In this document: positions 20,214 to 32,566 of the stretch, piece by piece
Numbering within the stretch: the stretch's first letter is position 1
Layout: the number at the start of each line of letters is the position of its first letter
Source: Choanephora cucurbitarum
Taxonomy: Eukaryota > Mucoromycota > Mucoromycetes > Mucorales > Choanephoraceae
Assembly (NCBI GenBank): GCA_025331435.1
Contig: JAIWNI010000015.1
Coordinates: 186,001 to 250,000 of the forward strand
Reading direction: 5' to 3'
DNA length: 64,000 nt
Made by a program: the position numbers and the translations under genes
Notes under the pieces: generated by a model
Database searches by the model: none
What the model was told of the DNA's origin: nothing
Seen by the model: only the letters and a program-made list of their open reading frames with translations

Positions 20214-23200
20214 ATGCCACCAGCCTCAAAATTAAACACTGCAGCGCCTATACCAAATGGTATACCTGAGTTTTATATTATAGATGAACAAAAATTACAG
20301 TCTAGCGAGAATACTGAAAAACAAGAACTATATGTGCTGCAGTGGTTAGCTCAAGCAGAACGCGAGAGCAAGACGATCTCAGTTGTGAGTACAACTTGTA
20401 AAAAAAAAAATGACCATCGTCGTCTGATCCAAGCAATTAGGATGTATTGAAAAAAGCTCAACCTGTGATCGAAAAGACTCTTTTTCGACTGATTTCTCTT
20501 GCCACTGCCAAACCAAGAAGACCCATCCGTTTCTTGATTGGAAGATGTTATGTATTACTATATACTCGAGGCGATTCACGATCGCTGTTTGACACAGTGA
20601 CAGCTTTACACAGTTTGATAAATGCAAACAAGAATATTGATAAAGAAACTCGAATGTAAGTTTATAAGGAAAAAAGAGGTTAGATCATTGTTACTTATGA
20701 TTTGCATCTACAGTGCCGCTATAGCAACTACAGGAGCCATTATGGGAACCTCAGGAGGAAAGGTAACGCTTTGATGATATGGAAAGAGGACGGACGATTA
20801 AAGACGATATGATAGATTTTATCCTTGTTTGCTGAGACTGCAACTTTGTTTTTGAAAGCAATCAAGAGCAGTAGTGTGAGTAGATAGGATATTATTTTTC
20901 GGGGGGAATACTTTGTAAACTAACCCAATCCACAGAATCCTTTGTTACTACGATTAGAGGCGATTACAGCATTTACATTGTTATTGAGAGGAGCGGGAAA
21001 AGCAGCTACAGATCAGATTTTAAGAGATTTGATGAAACAGTTGAAGAATGGATTAGTGGACAAAGCATTGGTGATGCGGATTGCATGTGCACAAGTGAGA
21101 GCTGAAAATGACTTTTTTTAAAAAACAATGATGAGAGGAAATGCCCTAATGAATTTGATATCTCGTCACATAGTGTCTACAAGCAGTGATCCAACATGCA
21201 ACGCAGACATTTTCACAACATGATATAGAGGGACTGTTACAAAACTGCTTTAAAGCACTAGAGAATTCGACTTTCCCAGTAAGAAAAGCGATTGCTTCTG
21301 TATGTGCAACCCTTCTTGTATTCACTCAGTCCCCAGCAACTGTGGATCCAAACAAACCCAATGTACGACATGCGACTACTGGAGAATCCAATAGAAAGGC
21401 AGAGGACGCAGTAAAGAGTGTGACGTTGATGTCAATAGAAGAAATGCTGACACAGCTCTCTGCCTGCTACAATCGACTCAATGCATCAAGAGAGCTGAAG
21501 ACAGGTATTATTGAGACCTATGCCACCTTGTTTGTCTTGCTGGGTACCGAGTTTGTGGAAACGAATTTTGCAACCATCTCAAAGCACATCTTATGTGAGA
21601 TTTTGGAAGCTGGTAAACCGGCCAATGCCTCAGAGGGTGCCTTTTTACGATCTCAAGTCAACTTTTTGTTATACAACACAATTGGTAAACAGTTGTTGAG
21701 TGAACAGGGACAAGCCAATGCTATTCGGCTGTTGGTGACTCATTGGATAAAGAAATGGCCACCGCTGATGGCGAATCAGACAGCTCCCAGTAAAGATATC
21801 TTGATTTGTGTCATAAACTTAGTATCTGAGCTGCTTTGCGAACTAGAAGGAGCCGCCAACTCTGTACAGGTAATTCAAAAAAAAAATCTTGAAAATCCTA
21901 TGGTATTGATGTCTTCCTTTAGGGTATTTTGATAGAACCCTTGTTTGTATTGTTAACACACTCAAGTTTTTCAGTTCAAATGGCTGCTGTTTGGTGCATC
22001 CGTTGTGTGTGTGACTCTGTGCCAACACATCTATTGCGCCTATTACCCAAATCGCTCAATTTGTTAGAAAAAGGTTTAAGCAACCTTACAAATCAGACAG
22101 CAACTACACGCGTGTTTCAAAAGACAAATGCGTATGCCTATACAGTAGCTGCTATCATGAGCGTCTTTCCATCTCATCCCATCTACACATCGTTTGAACT
22201 GAGTGCAAGAGCTATGTCTTTGGCAAGTCAATTAGTGAAGCAGGTGAATAAGGATCCAAAGATTGCCAGCGTTCAGCTTCAAGCAGCTTGGGCCTTGGTC
22301 GGTTCTGTGATGTGCCTAGGTCCTAACCTTGTCAAGATCCATCTACCCCAATTACTCCTACTCTGGAAAAGTACACTACCAAAGCCTACAGGCAAAGAAG
22401 CAAACTCCATTCGTTCCGAACACGAATGGTCTTTCTTGTTTCATTCCCGTGAATGTGTGATAGGATCGATCTGTAGCTTTTTGGCTCACAACAGTCAATC
22501 CCTTGTCACTTTAGATATTGCCAAGAGAATAGCAGCTCTGTTGAACAACACGTTGGCATTTTTAGCTACAGCGCCTGCTCACTTTGCGCCCAGTACTCTA
22601 TCCACCTGTCTTCCATACGAGACGAGACTGATTGATCAATTCTATTGCCTGAGAAGACGCATCTTTCAATGTTTCATCATCATCCGTCCTCTTTTGTCAA
22701 CCTATGAGTCTTCACTCAGTAGCCTGCTTCGAAATTCTCTCTCAGTCTTCATAGAGCCCGACAAGATCTCGCCTTCTTCAGGCGCGCCTCAACAGGTCAC
22801 GGCTACTGTGCCAGGACAGTTTGTGAGCGTATGGAACAGCGCAGATGGTCATGGTTATGGTGTGACCAGCAAGATGCAAGGTTATCATATTGATGTAGCC
22901 ATGGAGGCTGAAGACGATGCAGAGGAAGCCAACAGAGGCAAAGAGTGGATGACAAAAGATAGATTTGAGCGTATTGAAGAGCTCCTGGAACGCCCTACCG
23001 TAGGCTCACTTGAGCTCGATCCGCTTTATGCCTATACCAATCTGATCAAGGGCAGCAAGAACCAACGACAGCAGCAACCAACATCCCAGCAGATGAAGAA
23101 GAGAGTACCCATACCTCAGCCTGTTTCGCCCTCTACCTCCTACATCGATACCAGTATCGAGCTTTTCGCCACTCTCTTTGTCAACCAACCTGCATCGATT

Positions 23201-26200
23201 CAGGAGTCCACATTTGAACTGATGCTCAAGATGGTCAGGGATCCCAAACAAGAGAAAAACTCGCCTAAACGAGCAGCTGTCCTTGTCAATGTCACGGTGG
23301 CCCTCTTGGGATCATTCAAGAACGCAATGGCCTTTTCCAAACAAAGAAAGGGAGACAGTATCCCATTCAGCCCACGAGCGACCCAGTTGATCCAAGACAT
23401 CCTGATGGAAGTCGTCGTCCATCCAGATGCCTACCTTCGAAACGCGGCCAGTGAGACGATCGGTCGATTGACATCCATTGTAGGTGGCGCCTTTGTTGCC
23501 ACGCAGATGCAAACACTGGTCGATCTTGTGGTGTCCAACCGAGACCCTGATGTCCGTGCTGGCTGTGCATTAGCCATTGGGTATATCTACAGCCATGTGG
23601 GCGGCATGGCTGCTGCTGCTCACCTCAAGACGATTGTCGGGATCCTCTTGTCTCTCAGCAGCGATCCTCATCCGGTGGTTCATGCATGGGCCTTGGAGGC
23701 GATGGCCATGACCGTAAGTGCGGCCGGTCTGATGTTCTCGAGTTATGTCAACAGCACGCTTGGGATGGTCGCCAAGCTCTACCTGAGCGAAACCCATGAG
23801 CCTGGCAGTGGCTCGATTGCAGTGACGAATGCAGGCATGTCAGTTGGCTTTAGTGCCTATCAGGAGTTTGGCCGCATCATCTATGAGTTGATTGGCACAC
23901 TCGGTCCTGAGCTGCAGGCATCCTCCAGAGTGAGAGAGCTCTGTCTCAATATGGTCGAGGAACTCAAGTTGGAACCGGACGAGCGAGTCAATGTGGAAGC
24001 CATCCGATGTATCCAGCATTTCCTGATGTTTGCACCGAAATACCTCGACGTTCGGGAACTTGTGCCTTACCTTCAAAGCCAGATCACAAGCATGCATCTG
24101 CCGTTGAAGAAAGCTGCCGTGACCTGTCTCTACCAGTTGGTTCAGCGCGACTCTGAGCTTGTCTTTAAGGCGGCACAGCCAGGACTTGACAACATGCTTT
24201 TCAAGATGTTGGATACGGATCCTCAGCTTTCAGATGTCAAGAACGTCATCCGAAGTTGGCTCAAGGAGACAGCAGTAGCAGAGCCTTCGATATGGGTCAA
24301 TATCACCAAGCGCATTGTAGCCGGTACCACCGGCCGAGAGAACCTGACTGAATCCACCGAGCCTGCATCGGATACCCTTGAGAGAACCAGTGAAGATGAT
24401 ATTGGCGACGATGATGCAGACGGTTTTGTGGATGAAGACAACATTGATATCACAACCACGGTGGCGGATGCATCAGGCATGACATCTAAATTCTCTATCA
24501 CAGTCGAAATACCTCCGCGATGGCGCACCCAGTTGTTTGCACTTGAATGTCTTCAGCAGACCATCAAGATGATTTCTGTCAGTCAGATTCGCGAACATTT
24601 CGATCTCATCCAGGCTCGTCGTCGTCGTCAACAGGCTGGTATTGGAGACTACCTGGTCTTCCGTGTGCCTGATCTCATCCGGCTCTCGTTTACTGCTGCC
24701 ACTGCCCATGTGAACGAATTAAGGTTGGCTGGTATCTATCTGTTGCAGATGGTGATTGAGAAATTCTCCAGTACGCAAGACGCTGACCTGGAAGACATGT
24801 TGTTGCTCGAGCAATACTCTGCCCAGATCGGTGCTGCCCTCACACCTGCCTTTGGAGCTGATTCGTCTTCTGAAATCGTGTCTGCTGCAGTCAAGGTCTG
24901 TGCCATTTATGTGGGCAGCGGCATTGTCAAGGACCTCTATCAGCTTGGGCGTGTCCTCAAACTCTTGACGTCCGCTCTCGATCGTTGCAAAGGAGAATCA
25001 AAACTGACTGGGGTGGGTGAAGTCAAGGATCTGAGTTCACATGCGTCTGTCATGGTGAAGCTGTCTGTCCTGAACGCCTGGGCTGAGTTGCAGGTGGCAA
25101 GTCAAAAGCAAGCTTATCTGAAACAAGTGCTACAGCCCAACGTGGCCGTCCTCAGTCCCATGTGGCTACGGGCCCTTCAGGATTATGCTCGTATCCGTCT
25201 TGAATCGGACATTGTTGCTCTCTCGAGTCGCACAACCGATCGCATTCAGGCTTCGTCCAACAGTGGTATTGACTCGATGTACTCCGCCGCCACAAAGGAT
25301 GTTGTCCTACCCTATTACCGTAGATCCTGGTTGAAGATGATTGAGGCTGTCGCTACCTTGATCGAGACACAGACGCCTTCCATGATGGAGGCTATCCGAA
25401 ACAACCCAGATTCTCAGCAGCTGGATGACCAGCCGTCCAATCTGTTCTTTGTCCTGTTTGGTCTCTGTATCGAGAGTCTTTCACGCATCTCAAGTTCAAG
25501 CGCCGGTCGGTATGACAATTCGGCCCTTCCTATTTGTCTCAATGCACTCAAAACATTCATTCACCCCTTTTTGGGCGGTAAACAATTTGTGCCTAAAGCA
25601 TTATTCCTGGAGCTGATGAACGTGTTTGACCGGTTAGTACAGACAGAGAGTTGCCGAATTCAGCATATTATTATTGATATCATGGAGCGCTTGATTCAGA
25701 GTTATGGTTCCGATTATCTCTGCAGTGATCTAGAAGACGACAGCGAGCTTCAGCTTATGGATGTAACACTTGATCCTGATGCCTTTCCTGCTACCACCAA
25801 GCTGTATTACGTGATGCGTCTGTTGATGAATGTGTTTCTGCAGCACCTTCCAGAACTTTCCAAGAAACCAGTCGGTAGACCAGCCACCCATTCGACTGAA
25901 CAACGGTTGCTTCTGTTAGGGTCTTCACTGGACACGCTATCTCTTGTTGTGACGATTGCACCTGCTCGTTATCGCGTTGATCTGCTGGCTGTCTGTTTTC
26001 ATCTGACCAGTCGGATCTTGATTGAAGCTGAATACAGTATGACATTGGCGCCTCGCGTGCTGGTGTCCCTGAAAGCTGTATTTCACAGTTTCGAAAGAGA
26101 TTTATCGCCAGATCTTATTCATGCTTTAGCAAGGGTTATTTGTGCAACCACCCATCTCCTTTTAGATGATTTCTTCAAGTAAGTAAACATTTGATGTCAA

Positions 26201-27025
26201 ACTCATATCTAAATTATCCTAGTCTGGCTATCTCTCAAAAGAATCGAATGCTTGCTGTTGTATTGATCATGACAGGCTGTCCTCAAGCAGCCCTTCGAGA
26301 TAGTGAAGGAAGAGGTTTGTTTGTGGATGTTTTGAGCCGAGCATTGAATTCAGATGACAGAGAGGTTTGTGGCACTGATGATTTCTTTTAATTAAGTATA
26401 CTAAGCAACAAAATAGCTTTTTGTTACTGCACATCAATGTCTTCGCAACTTTATCAGTCTTTCAGAAAAGAACCATGTCAGTAGTCTGACCACACTAGGC
26501 CAAGTGGTAACGAATGTAACCATGCCTTCAGTGATAACACGTATCTTGCAATTCAGGAACAAAAAAGCGGACTTTTCGGAAAGTGATATGGATGCCCTGG
26601 ATGAAGATATCAAGACACTTCTCTCATTGGCGCATGGAGTTCAAGAGGAGCAAAGTAAGATTTGGATGATGTTAAGATGATAGACTGATCTTTGTCTTTT
26701 AGAGACCATGGTTCTCTATCTTGTTTTACCCACACTCACCTATCTGTTGGATGAACCACCTTACAGTGGACAGGAAAGTAAGGTGCATGAAGCCACTGTG
26801 GTCCATGTGTTATCGATTGCCACCAGTACACCCATTGGCTTTAGGGAAACTGTTTCGAGGCTTCCGGATGATGTCAAGAACAAGCTTGAGTCTGCAGTGA
26901 GATACAGTATCATGGCCACACAAGAAAGGCAACACAAGTTACAACAAAGAGAACAACAACAGCGTGCTCATGAGAGTAAACAGCCCACCATTCAACTGAA
27001 AATGGATTTCAGTCATTTCGGATAG
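20214..27025 (+). CDS. HEATR5: HEAT-repeat protein HEATR5 / Laa1 (AP-1 accessory)
   Basis: Very large alpha-solenoid of about 2,000 residues; in yeast and animals the family works with AP-1/clathrin in trafficking between endosomes and the Golgi. ATG at 20214 (MPPASKLNTAAPIPNG); a TTG start 12 bases upstream is not used. About ten exons; the longest is 21929-26182. N-terminal block: LQWLAQAERESKTIS, then VLKKAQPVIEKTLFRLI and RRPIRFLIGRCYVLLYTRGDSRSLF, matching the HEATR5 start. HEAT-like repeats run throughout (for example HPDAYLRNAASETIGRL, NRDPDVRAGCALAIGYI and DPHPVVHAWALEAMAM, 23400-23700). An acidic insert (DIGDDDADGFVDEDN) lies near 24400. The last exons end QLKMDFSHFG. Intron-rich ends and one 4.2-kb exon are visible. 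The AP-1 role is family knowledge, not seen here. Confidence 0.85.
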
Positions 27026-27298
27026 AAAGTCTAGATTAAATTTAGTTGTACAAATAACCCATGTTCATATGATTAAAGCCTGATGATAATTCTCCTTTTT
27101 GTTTCAATGCTTAGAACAGTGGTAAAAAGTGTTTGAATGTCCGCTCAAGATGATTGGTGAACACGCATGTCATTTTATGTACCTGAAATCCCGCCCTATT
27201 GAATGATGTCCGACATAAAAGAATTAACCCTATTTTTTTTTTCTTTCTTTCTTTTTCTTTTTTTTTTTCTAATACATCATATAAAATTAAAGAAAGGA

Positions 27299-27911
27299 AT
27301 GCCTACTTCACCTTCTATGCCAAAGAAATCACGCTCGGCAAGACCCAAGGTGTTTCGATGTACTGGTTACGGCGATTGTCAGATGGTCTTTACTCGTTCA
27401 GAACATTTAGCAAGACATACTCGGTAAGTAACAGAAATGAATGTGATGATTAGACAACTCATTCTCTATGATAGCAAACATACTGGAGAGGTAATAGAGA
27501 GAAGCACCAGATAGATCTGATTGAGAACTAACATGATGATAGAAACCTTACTTGTGTATCATGCCTGGTTGCACTCGCAAGTTTAGCAGATTCGACAATA
27601 TGATGCAACATACACAAACTCATAAATTGACGCGTAGTAAGACATCAAAATGTCTGAAATACGAACCAGAAACAACACCCGATTTTGCCCCCTCAGCTGA
27701 ATCGAGTGATGAAGAAGGACCACAACGAAATGATAAAATGTCACTTGATCAATTATGCCAATCACCACCACTGAAAGAACTTCATTTGACACAAGATGAA
27801 TTTGAGGCCTTACAGGGCTTTGGAAGATTCAGACACACACCCATCTTTATTGATTCCTTCCGAGATTTGGCTTCTGTGGTCTATATTGAGCCTAATCCAA
27901 TTCGAAACTAA
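27299..27911 (+). CDS. two-finger C2H2 transcription factor, Usv1/Rgm1-like
   Basis: Nuclear DNA-binding protein of about 170 residues. ATG 27299 ([17 protein letters not shown]). Exon 1 (27299-27423) encodes finger 1, [20 protein letters not shown] (the C-x4-C type with RHTRKH). Exon 2 is only 16 nt (27475-27490) and supplies the KHTGE linker. Exon 3 (27543-27911) gives [18 protein letters not shown] and finger 2 ending QHTQTH, then an acidic tail ([10 protein letters not shown]) and [19 protein letters not shown]. The RSEHLARH helix and the TGEKP linker resemble yeast Usv1/Rgm1/Com2-class factors, which bind AGGGG-type stress elements. Target inference is from family only. The alternative TTG/ATG starts in the upstream T-run give low-complexity leaders and are rejected. 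Confidence 0.85.
27475..27490 (+). other. 16-nt microexon inside the zinc-finger linker
   Basis: CAAACATACTGGAGAG is flanked by AG upstream and GT downstream, with introns of 51 and 52 nt. It completes the codons CG|C, giving RKHTGEKPYLC across three exons, exactly the conserved C2H2 linker. Without it the frame and the linker are lost, so it must be a real exon. Confidence 0.85.
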
Positions 27912-28780
27912 AAAAAAAAAAAAGAAAAAAAAATTTTTTTTTTACTTTGATAGTAAAAGAAAAAAAAATTTTTTTTCTCTATTCATCTCATTTTAAGCAT
28001 TCCATCATTTTATGAAACAATTCTTCAACTTTTTACCTCCTTATTATTCTTTACTAGGTTAATCTCTTAATATATTCATTAAAATAAGGAAATTCCCATC
28101 ATGATTTCTCTCTCTCTCTTTACGCGCAGCACACAAAAAAAAAATTTTTTTTTACTCCTTTTTATTGTTTCCATATCTGGTCTAAGGCTAACAAACAATA
28201 AGGTAACCTGATTTCTAATTGTAGAATTCTCTCTCTCTTTTTTTGGTGCCTGAATTTAAGGTAGTACATAATGTCAATTTACGGACATTGAATACGCCCA
28301 TGTGTGAAGCATCAACGTCATTCATATAGGTATGTGAGAGAATAGATTTAAAAGGGAAAAGGATGTCATGGATTGTTTAGAAAAGACTCGGATAAAAGAA
28401 GAATGACAAGAGTCTCTCTTTTTGTATCACCCTTAGAAAGGAGTAAGTTAGGTAACGCCTCCCGCCAAATCAGTTAAAGGTTACACTGACTGTAGAAAAT
28501 AAAAAATAGATACATGTGTCATAAAAAAAAACTCTAAATCTTAAAAATGCATTGGTCATTTCGGGACTTGTTTCTCTGGCTATAGTTTACCCCTGAATGA
28601 ATTACTGTTTTGTAATGAACGTCATTTAAACGTGTACTGCCATAGAAATAGGAGATGGAATTTTAGATTGATTTACGTCTCATTGACGGGTTTGAGTAAC
28701 CCTAGAGTTTGAATAAAAAAGTGTTACACTAAAAGTCTCTATTTTATTATTAAGATTAAGAAAGTAATGGCAATAGAATT
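27912..28780. other. intergenic region with repeated poly(A)-poly(T) switch tracts
   Basis: No gene. It holds three homopolymer switch tracts: A9T10 at 27925-27943, A9T8 at 27960-27976 and A10T9 at 28135-28153. The first two are joined by a small hairpin (TTTTACT...AGTAAAA). CT repeats lie at about 28108-28119 and 28231-28239. The rest is A+T-rich and shows no coding signal. Confidence 0.6.
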
Positions 28781-30440
28781 CTAATAGGTGCCTTTGACTT
28801 GATCAGTTTCCACCTTTTCTCTAGGAGGAAGTTCACCTGAAAGTTCTTCAAGACTCTTACCCTTAGTCTCAGGAATCAAGAAGGAAGAAGCAAGACCAGT
28901 CAACATAAAGAAGGCAAAGATCTCCAACAAGTGGTCAATCCAGGCATTACTGCCACCAATATCCTTCAACAGACCAAAACCAACTTGAGCAATGATAGAG
29001 CCAACCTTACCAGAGGCAGCAGAGATACCATGGGCTGTTGAACGGTAACGAGTAGGGAAACATTCACCAGGCACAATAAAGGTAGTGGTGTTGGGACCAA
29101 AGTTAAAGAACAGTTGAGTGATAGTATAGAGCACAATAAAGAGTACATAGGATGTTTCCAAGATCTTGTGGTATCCAAAACCAAGGATGATGAACATGAT
29201 AGTCAACATAGTGAAGCCCATGATCTGAATGAATTTACGACCCAGCTTATCGATCGTAAAGACAGAGATCCAGTAACCAGGAACAGAACCAAGCAGGTTA
29301 ATGATGATATTACCGACACAGACACGGAAGACAGCTTGGTAGGCATCTGTACCACCACCAAACCCAATGTTAGAGAGGATAATGGAGTTATTGAGACCAA
29401 GACCATACCAGGCCACATCAAGGGCAAACCAAGAATAGGCACAACCAATCAAGACCTTCATGTTCTCCCATTGACCAAAGTGATGACAGAAATCAGCCCA
29501 GGAAGCTTTAGGAGAAGTCTCGGTACGGGCAACAGCCAGATTATCAGTGTAATCACCAGAAGAGGCACCCTTTTCGATAAAGGCCTTGGCATCCTGAATA
29601 CCCTTTTCGACCTTTTGTTCAACATCAATTGTGAATCGAGGTGTTTCGGGAATGGTCAGACGGTAATAGAGAGCACAGAGACCAGGAAGAGCACCGATAC
29701 CAATCACAATACGCCAGACATAATCCAACTTGGTCTGATCTGCCTTGATAGCACTCTGGAAGGCAGCCGTGGCCACCAAACCCACAATACCAGCCGAGAG
29801 TTGACCAATACCCTGCATGGCAAAGACAGCAGCCATCATGGCACCACGACGCTTGGTGGTAGCAAATTCAGAGGTAATGACAGACGAGAGAGGGTAATCA
29901 CCACCAATACCAATACCCACAATCACACGCCAAAAGGTAATGACACCCCAGAAGGAAGCAGCAGGACCATTACCGGCAAGGGCTTGACCAACAGTACCAA
30001 TGATAATGATCATCAGTTCAACACCATACATTCGCTTACGACCCACACGATCAGCAAGATAACCAAAACCAAGTTGACCAATCACAGTACCGACTGAACA
30101 AGAGACCTTGATGGCCGTATCCACATTATAGGGTGTCTTGTTGTTATTGCTCTGAAAGTAGACCCAACCAATCATGGCAGAGACCAGATTGATAGCAAAG
30201 ATATCATAGGCATCTGTAAAGAAACCAATACCAGAGACAATACAAGCACGAATATGGAACCAGCCAAATTTAGCATTGTCAATCTAATAAACTAAGAGTT
30301 ATGTCTTGTTGAATACCTTTAATGCTCTCTTTCTTTACCTCATCTAAAGCAATACGACGACGTTCAAGTGCATCCAAGGCATGTTGATCATGGCTTGAAG
30401 CCTCTTCCATATTAATTGTTTTATGCTCTTCAAAAGACAT
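28781..30440 (-). CDS. PHO84: high-affinity phosphate:H+ symporter, Pho84 family (MFS)
   Basis: Plasma-membrane inorganic phosphate transporter. Two exons: ATG at 30440 (MSFEEHKTINMEEAS), about 100 nt, a 55-nt intron (30284-30338), then a long exon starting IDNAKFGWFHIRACIVSGIG. Twelve hydrophobic segments are visible. Family motifs: GFFTDAYDIFAI (helix 1), GYLADRVGRKRMYG (MFS motif A), GIGIGGDYPLSSVITSEF (helix 4 signature with the conserved Asp), and in the second half GYWISVFTIDKLGRKFIQ and NFGPNTTTFIVPGECFPTRYR. The C-terminal tail ends ETDQVKGTY. Bias to C-ending codons suggests high expression. No CACGTG/CACGTT Pho4 site was seen in the 1 kb upstream. A long antisense ORF overlaps it and is rejected. 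Confidence 0.96.
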
Positions 30441-31427
30441 TAGAAGAAAGAAGATAGTGAAAATAAATTGACTCTAAAAGGGATTTATATAGTTGAAGGC
30501 AAGTTACTCAAGCAATGGTAAACATAGCCAATCATTTGAAACATGTGGTTATTGTTGATAAACAAGACAGTTCAAGATCACAAAGTACAACTCACACCAA
30601 TCAACTCAGCCAATCATTGATTCCATCAAGTCCACGCTTAATCTTGTTTTCTCTATCTTCTATTTTTTCTTTTTCTTGTGTTCTTGTATTTTAACCAAAA
30701 ACAAATGATATCTTTAAGGGCATATTTTTCCTACAAAAGTATATAATGTTTGAATGGAACAGTAAGAAATATGTAGATCCCTTTCTCTCTCTTTCTTTAT
30801 GAATACAAAGTCAGTTTATTCTAGAAAAATAAAGTCTATTCTGTTTGAAATTCCGCTTACTTTCTCTCTCTTTCTTTCTTTCTCGATAAGAAATACATTA
30901 TGTATGGTTTCTATAAACTTACTCTAAGGTGTGACACATAAACTAGGAATGGACTGATGCATGTCTCTCCTCTGTGTACAACAATCTATTCAAAGGCGTT
31001 TATTCTCGACTGATGATTTGTTGAGTAAAAGAAATATGCCTTATTTGGTAATGCCTCTTTGGGTTTAGAATTCACTCATTTCGCATGATTACATCGGGTC
31101 AAATCGCCTTGAGGAACAAAGTAGTGTTCATTTAGGCTCATGGGATAGGTCTATCAATCTGACAACGTTCGATTTAATTTAGACAGTCAGATGACCTGAT
31201 ACATCAGATGGTATCAGACATACTCTGTTTTCTTGTCATACTAAAAAAAGTTATTTGGACCTATCATCACTACTAAACTCTTTGTGAAACACCAAATGTT
31301 GCAGGAATGAATAGCACTTGTAAAAAGTTCTTATAAGGCAATATCTTAATTTTTACATAATGATATAATTCTTTTTTTTTTTTTTATTAAACGCGTATTT
31401 TCCTTACTAAAAAAAAATAAAAGCTGT
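30441..31427. other. intergenic: Pho84 upstream region and eL20 downstream region
   Basis: About 1 kb with no gene. Both neighbours are on the minus strand. CTTTCTCTCTC tracts lie near 30780-30795 and 30860-30890, a long T-run at 31371-31387 is near the eL20 3' end. I looked for CACGT(G/T) Pho4-like sites and found none. Confidence 0.5.
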
Positions 31428-32362
31428 TTAATAGAAAGTGGTAGGACGCTTGGCAACAAAGAGAGCACGGTGCTTCTTGTCAACATTGGCAAGACGGTGA
31501 GGCAAGGGGAAAGTGAGCTTGGGAGTCAAGAGTTGCTTGATGTATTGACGACGGACATCAGCATTGTTGACTTCAGCAACACGAATGATTTGAACAGATC
31601 TGAAACGAGCACGGTGACGAGCAGCCATGTCTTGGTAACATTGTTCAACAGCCTCAACACGACGCAAGGCACGGTATTCCTTGTACATGTTGTGAGTACC
31701 GGAACGAGAATCGTAACGGATCCAGATACCAAAGTTCTTGATTTGTTCAGGACGCTTTTCGTGAATCTACACATAAAGTGTGAGTTTAAGGATCTAAGTT
31801 TTAAGTTGGGGTTTACATACAACGTTGACAGAAACGATCTCACCAGCAGCCTTCTTGACCTTACGGAGCTTCTTCAAAAAGTACCAGAAACGGGACTTTG
31901 CAACAACAACGTTAGGAGCGAAAATGCGCATACGGAAGAGCTTGGGAGCGACTTCCTGAGCGGAGGGGAGCTTACGTCCAACCACCTGATATTCGGTGTA
32001 CTAAAAGAGAAAAATACATAAGTTGTCCAAGTTTTTTATCTTGTAAGCATAGAGAAACAAGAATAAGGCAGATGGTGTTCATCGCATCGTTGTTGAATCA
32101 GATGTTGACATTCGTTTTTGGGTTATATGTATCGTCTGTTCTAAACTATAGGGTCATTCTACAGTCCATCATTTTCTCTCTCTGCGTTGTTTCTGATGGA
32201 TGGATGGATGGATGGATAGGTGTGTAGATTCAATCCATCAAGGAATTCAATAGATAACTTTTCTCTCTTTCTTTTTGTTTATCAATCCATCTGCCTATTC
32301 TCTCTTGTTCTGTCTGCTTCCTATTCAGCCTAAACATGGACTTCTTTACTTACTCTAGCCAT
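31428..32362 (-). CDS. RPL20: 60S ribosomal protein eL20 (L18a/Rpl20)
   Basis: Cytosolic large-subunit ribosomal protein of about 175 residues. Exon 1 is just ATG GCT AGA (32354-32362), followed by a donor GTAAGT and a 353-nt intron (32001-32353), the longest seen in this window. Exon 2 resumes [13 protein letters not shown] and continues [21 protein letters not shown]...[13 protein letters not shown]; a second short intron (about 31768-31815) joins to [23 protein letters not shown], and the end is [39 protein letters not shown] is the family's exact start, so the three-codon exon is well supported. A tiny first exon with a long first intron is common in ribosomal protein genes. The intron has an (ATGG)n run near 32199-32218. 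Confidence 0.96.
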
Positions 32363-32566
32363 GTGCCTTGAAGAAAAGAAAGGAGGAACTTGTCTATACA
32401 CCTTGCGCATCCATTCATGACAACCCCTTCCGGTCAACCAAACATCAGCGTTGTTTAAAATAATCTAAGATGGGTCCAATCAGAAGAGTTGCATACCGGG
32501 ATTGTGTTACTTTTGTCCGGTTCATTTTTAATTTTTTTTTAAATTTGACAGCATAATTTTATTAAT
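32363..32566. other. short intergenic, eL20 upstream region
   Basis: About 200 bp. Only an A+T-rich tract (32530-32545) near the next gene's 3' end. No gene or site recognised. Confidence 0.4.

Noticed and set aside
29114..30097. 327-codon plus-strand ORF antisense to the phosphate transporter
   Set aside because: It mirrors the strongly biased codons of the Pho84 gene, has a Thr/Asn/Asp-rich composition with no motif, no promoter context and no splice support. It is a shadow ORF.
30441..31427. Pho4-type CACGTG/CACGTT sites before Pho84
   Set aside because: Searched by eye and none found; no regulatory claim is made.
31470..32021. 183-codon plus-strand ORF opposite the eL20 gene
   Set aside because: Entirely antisense to exons of a well-supported ribosomal protein gene; composition reflects the complementary strand.
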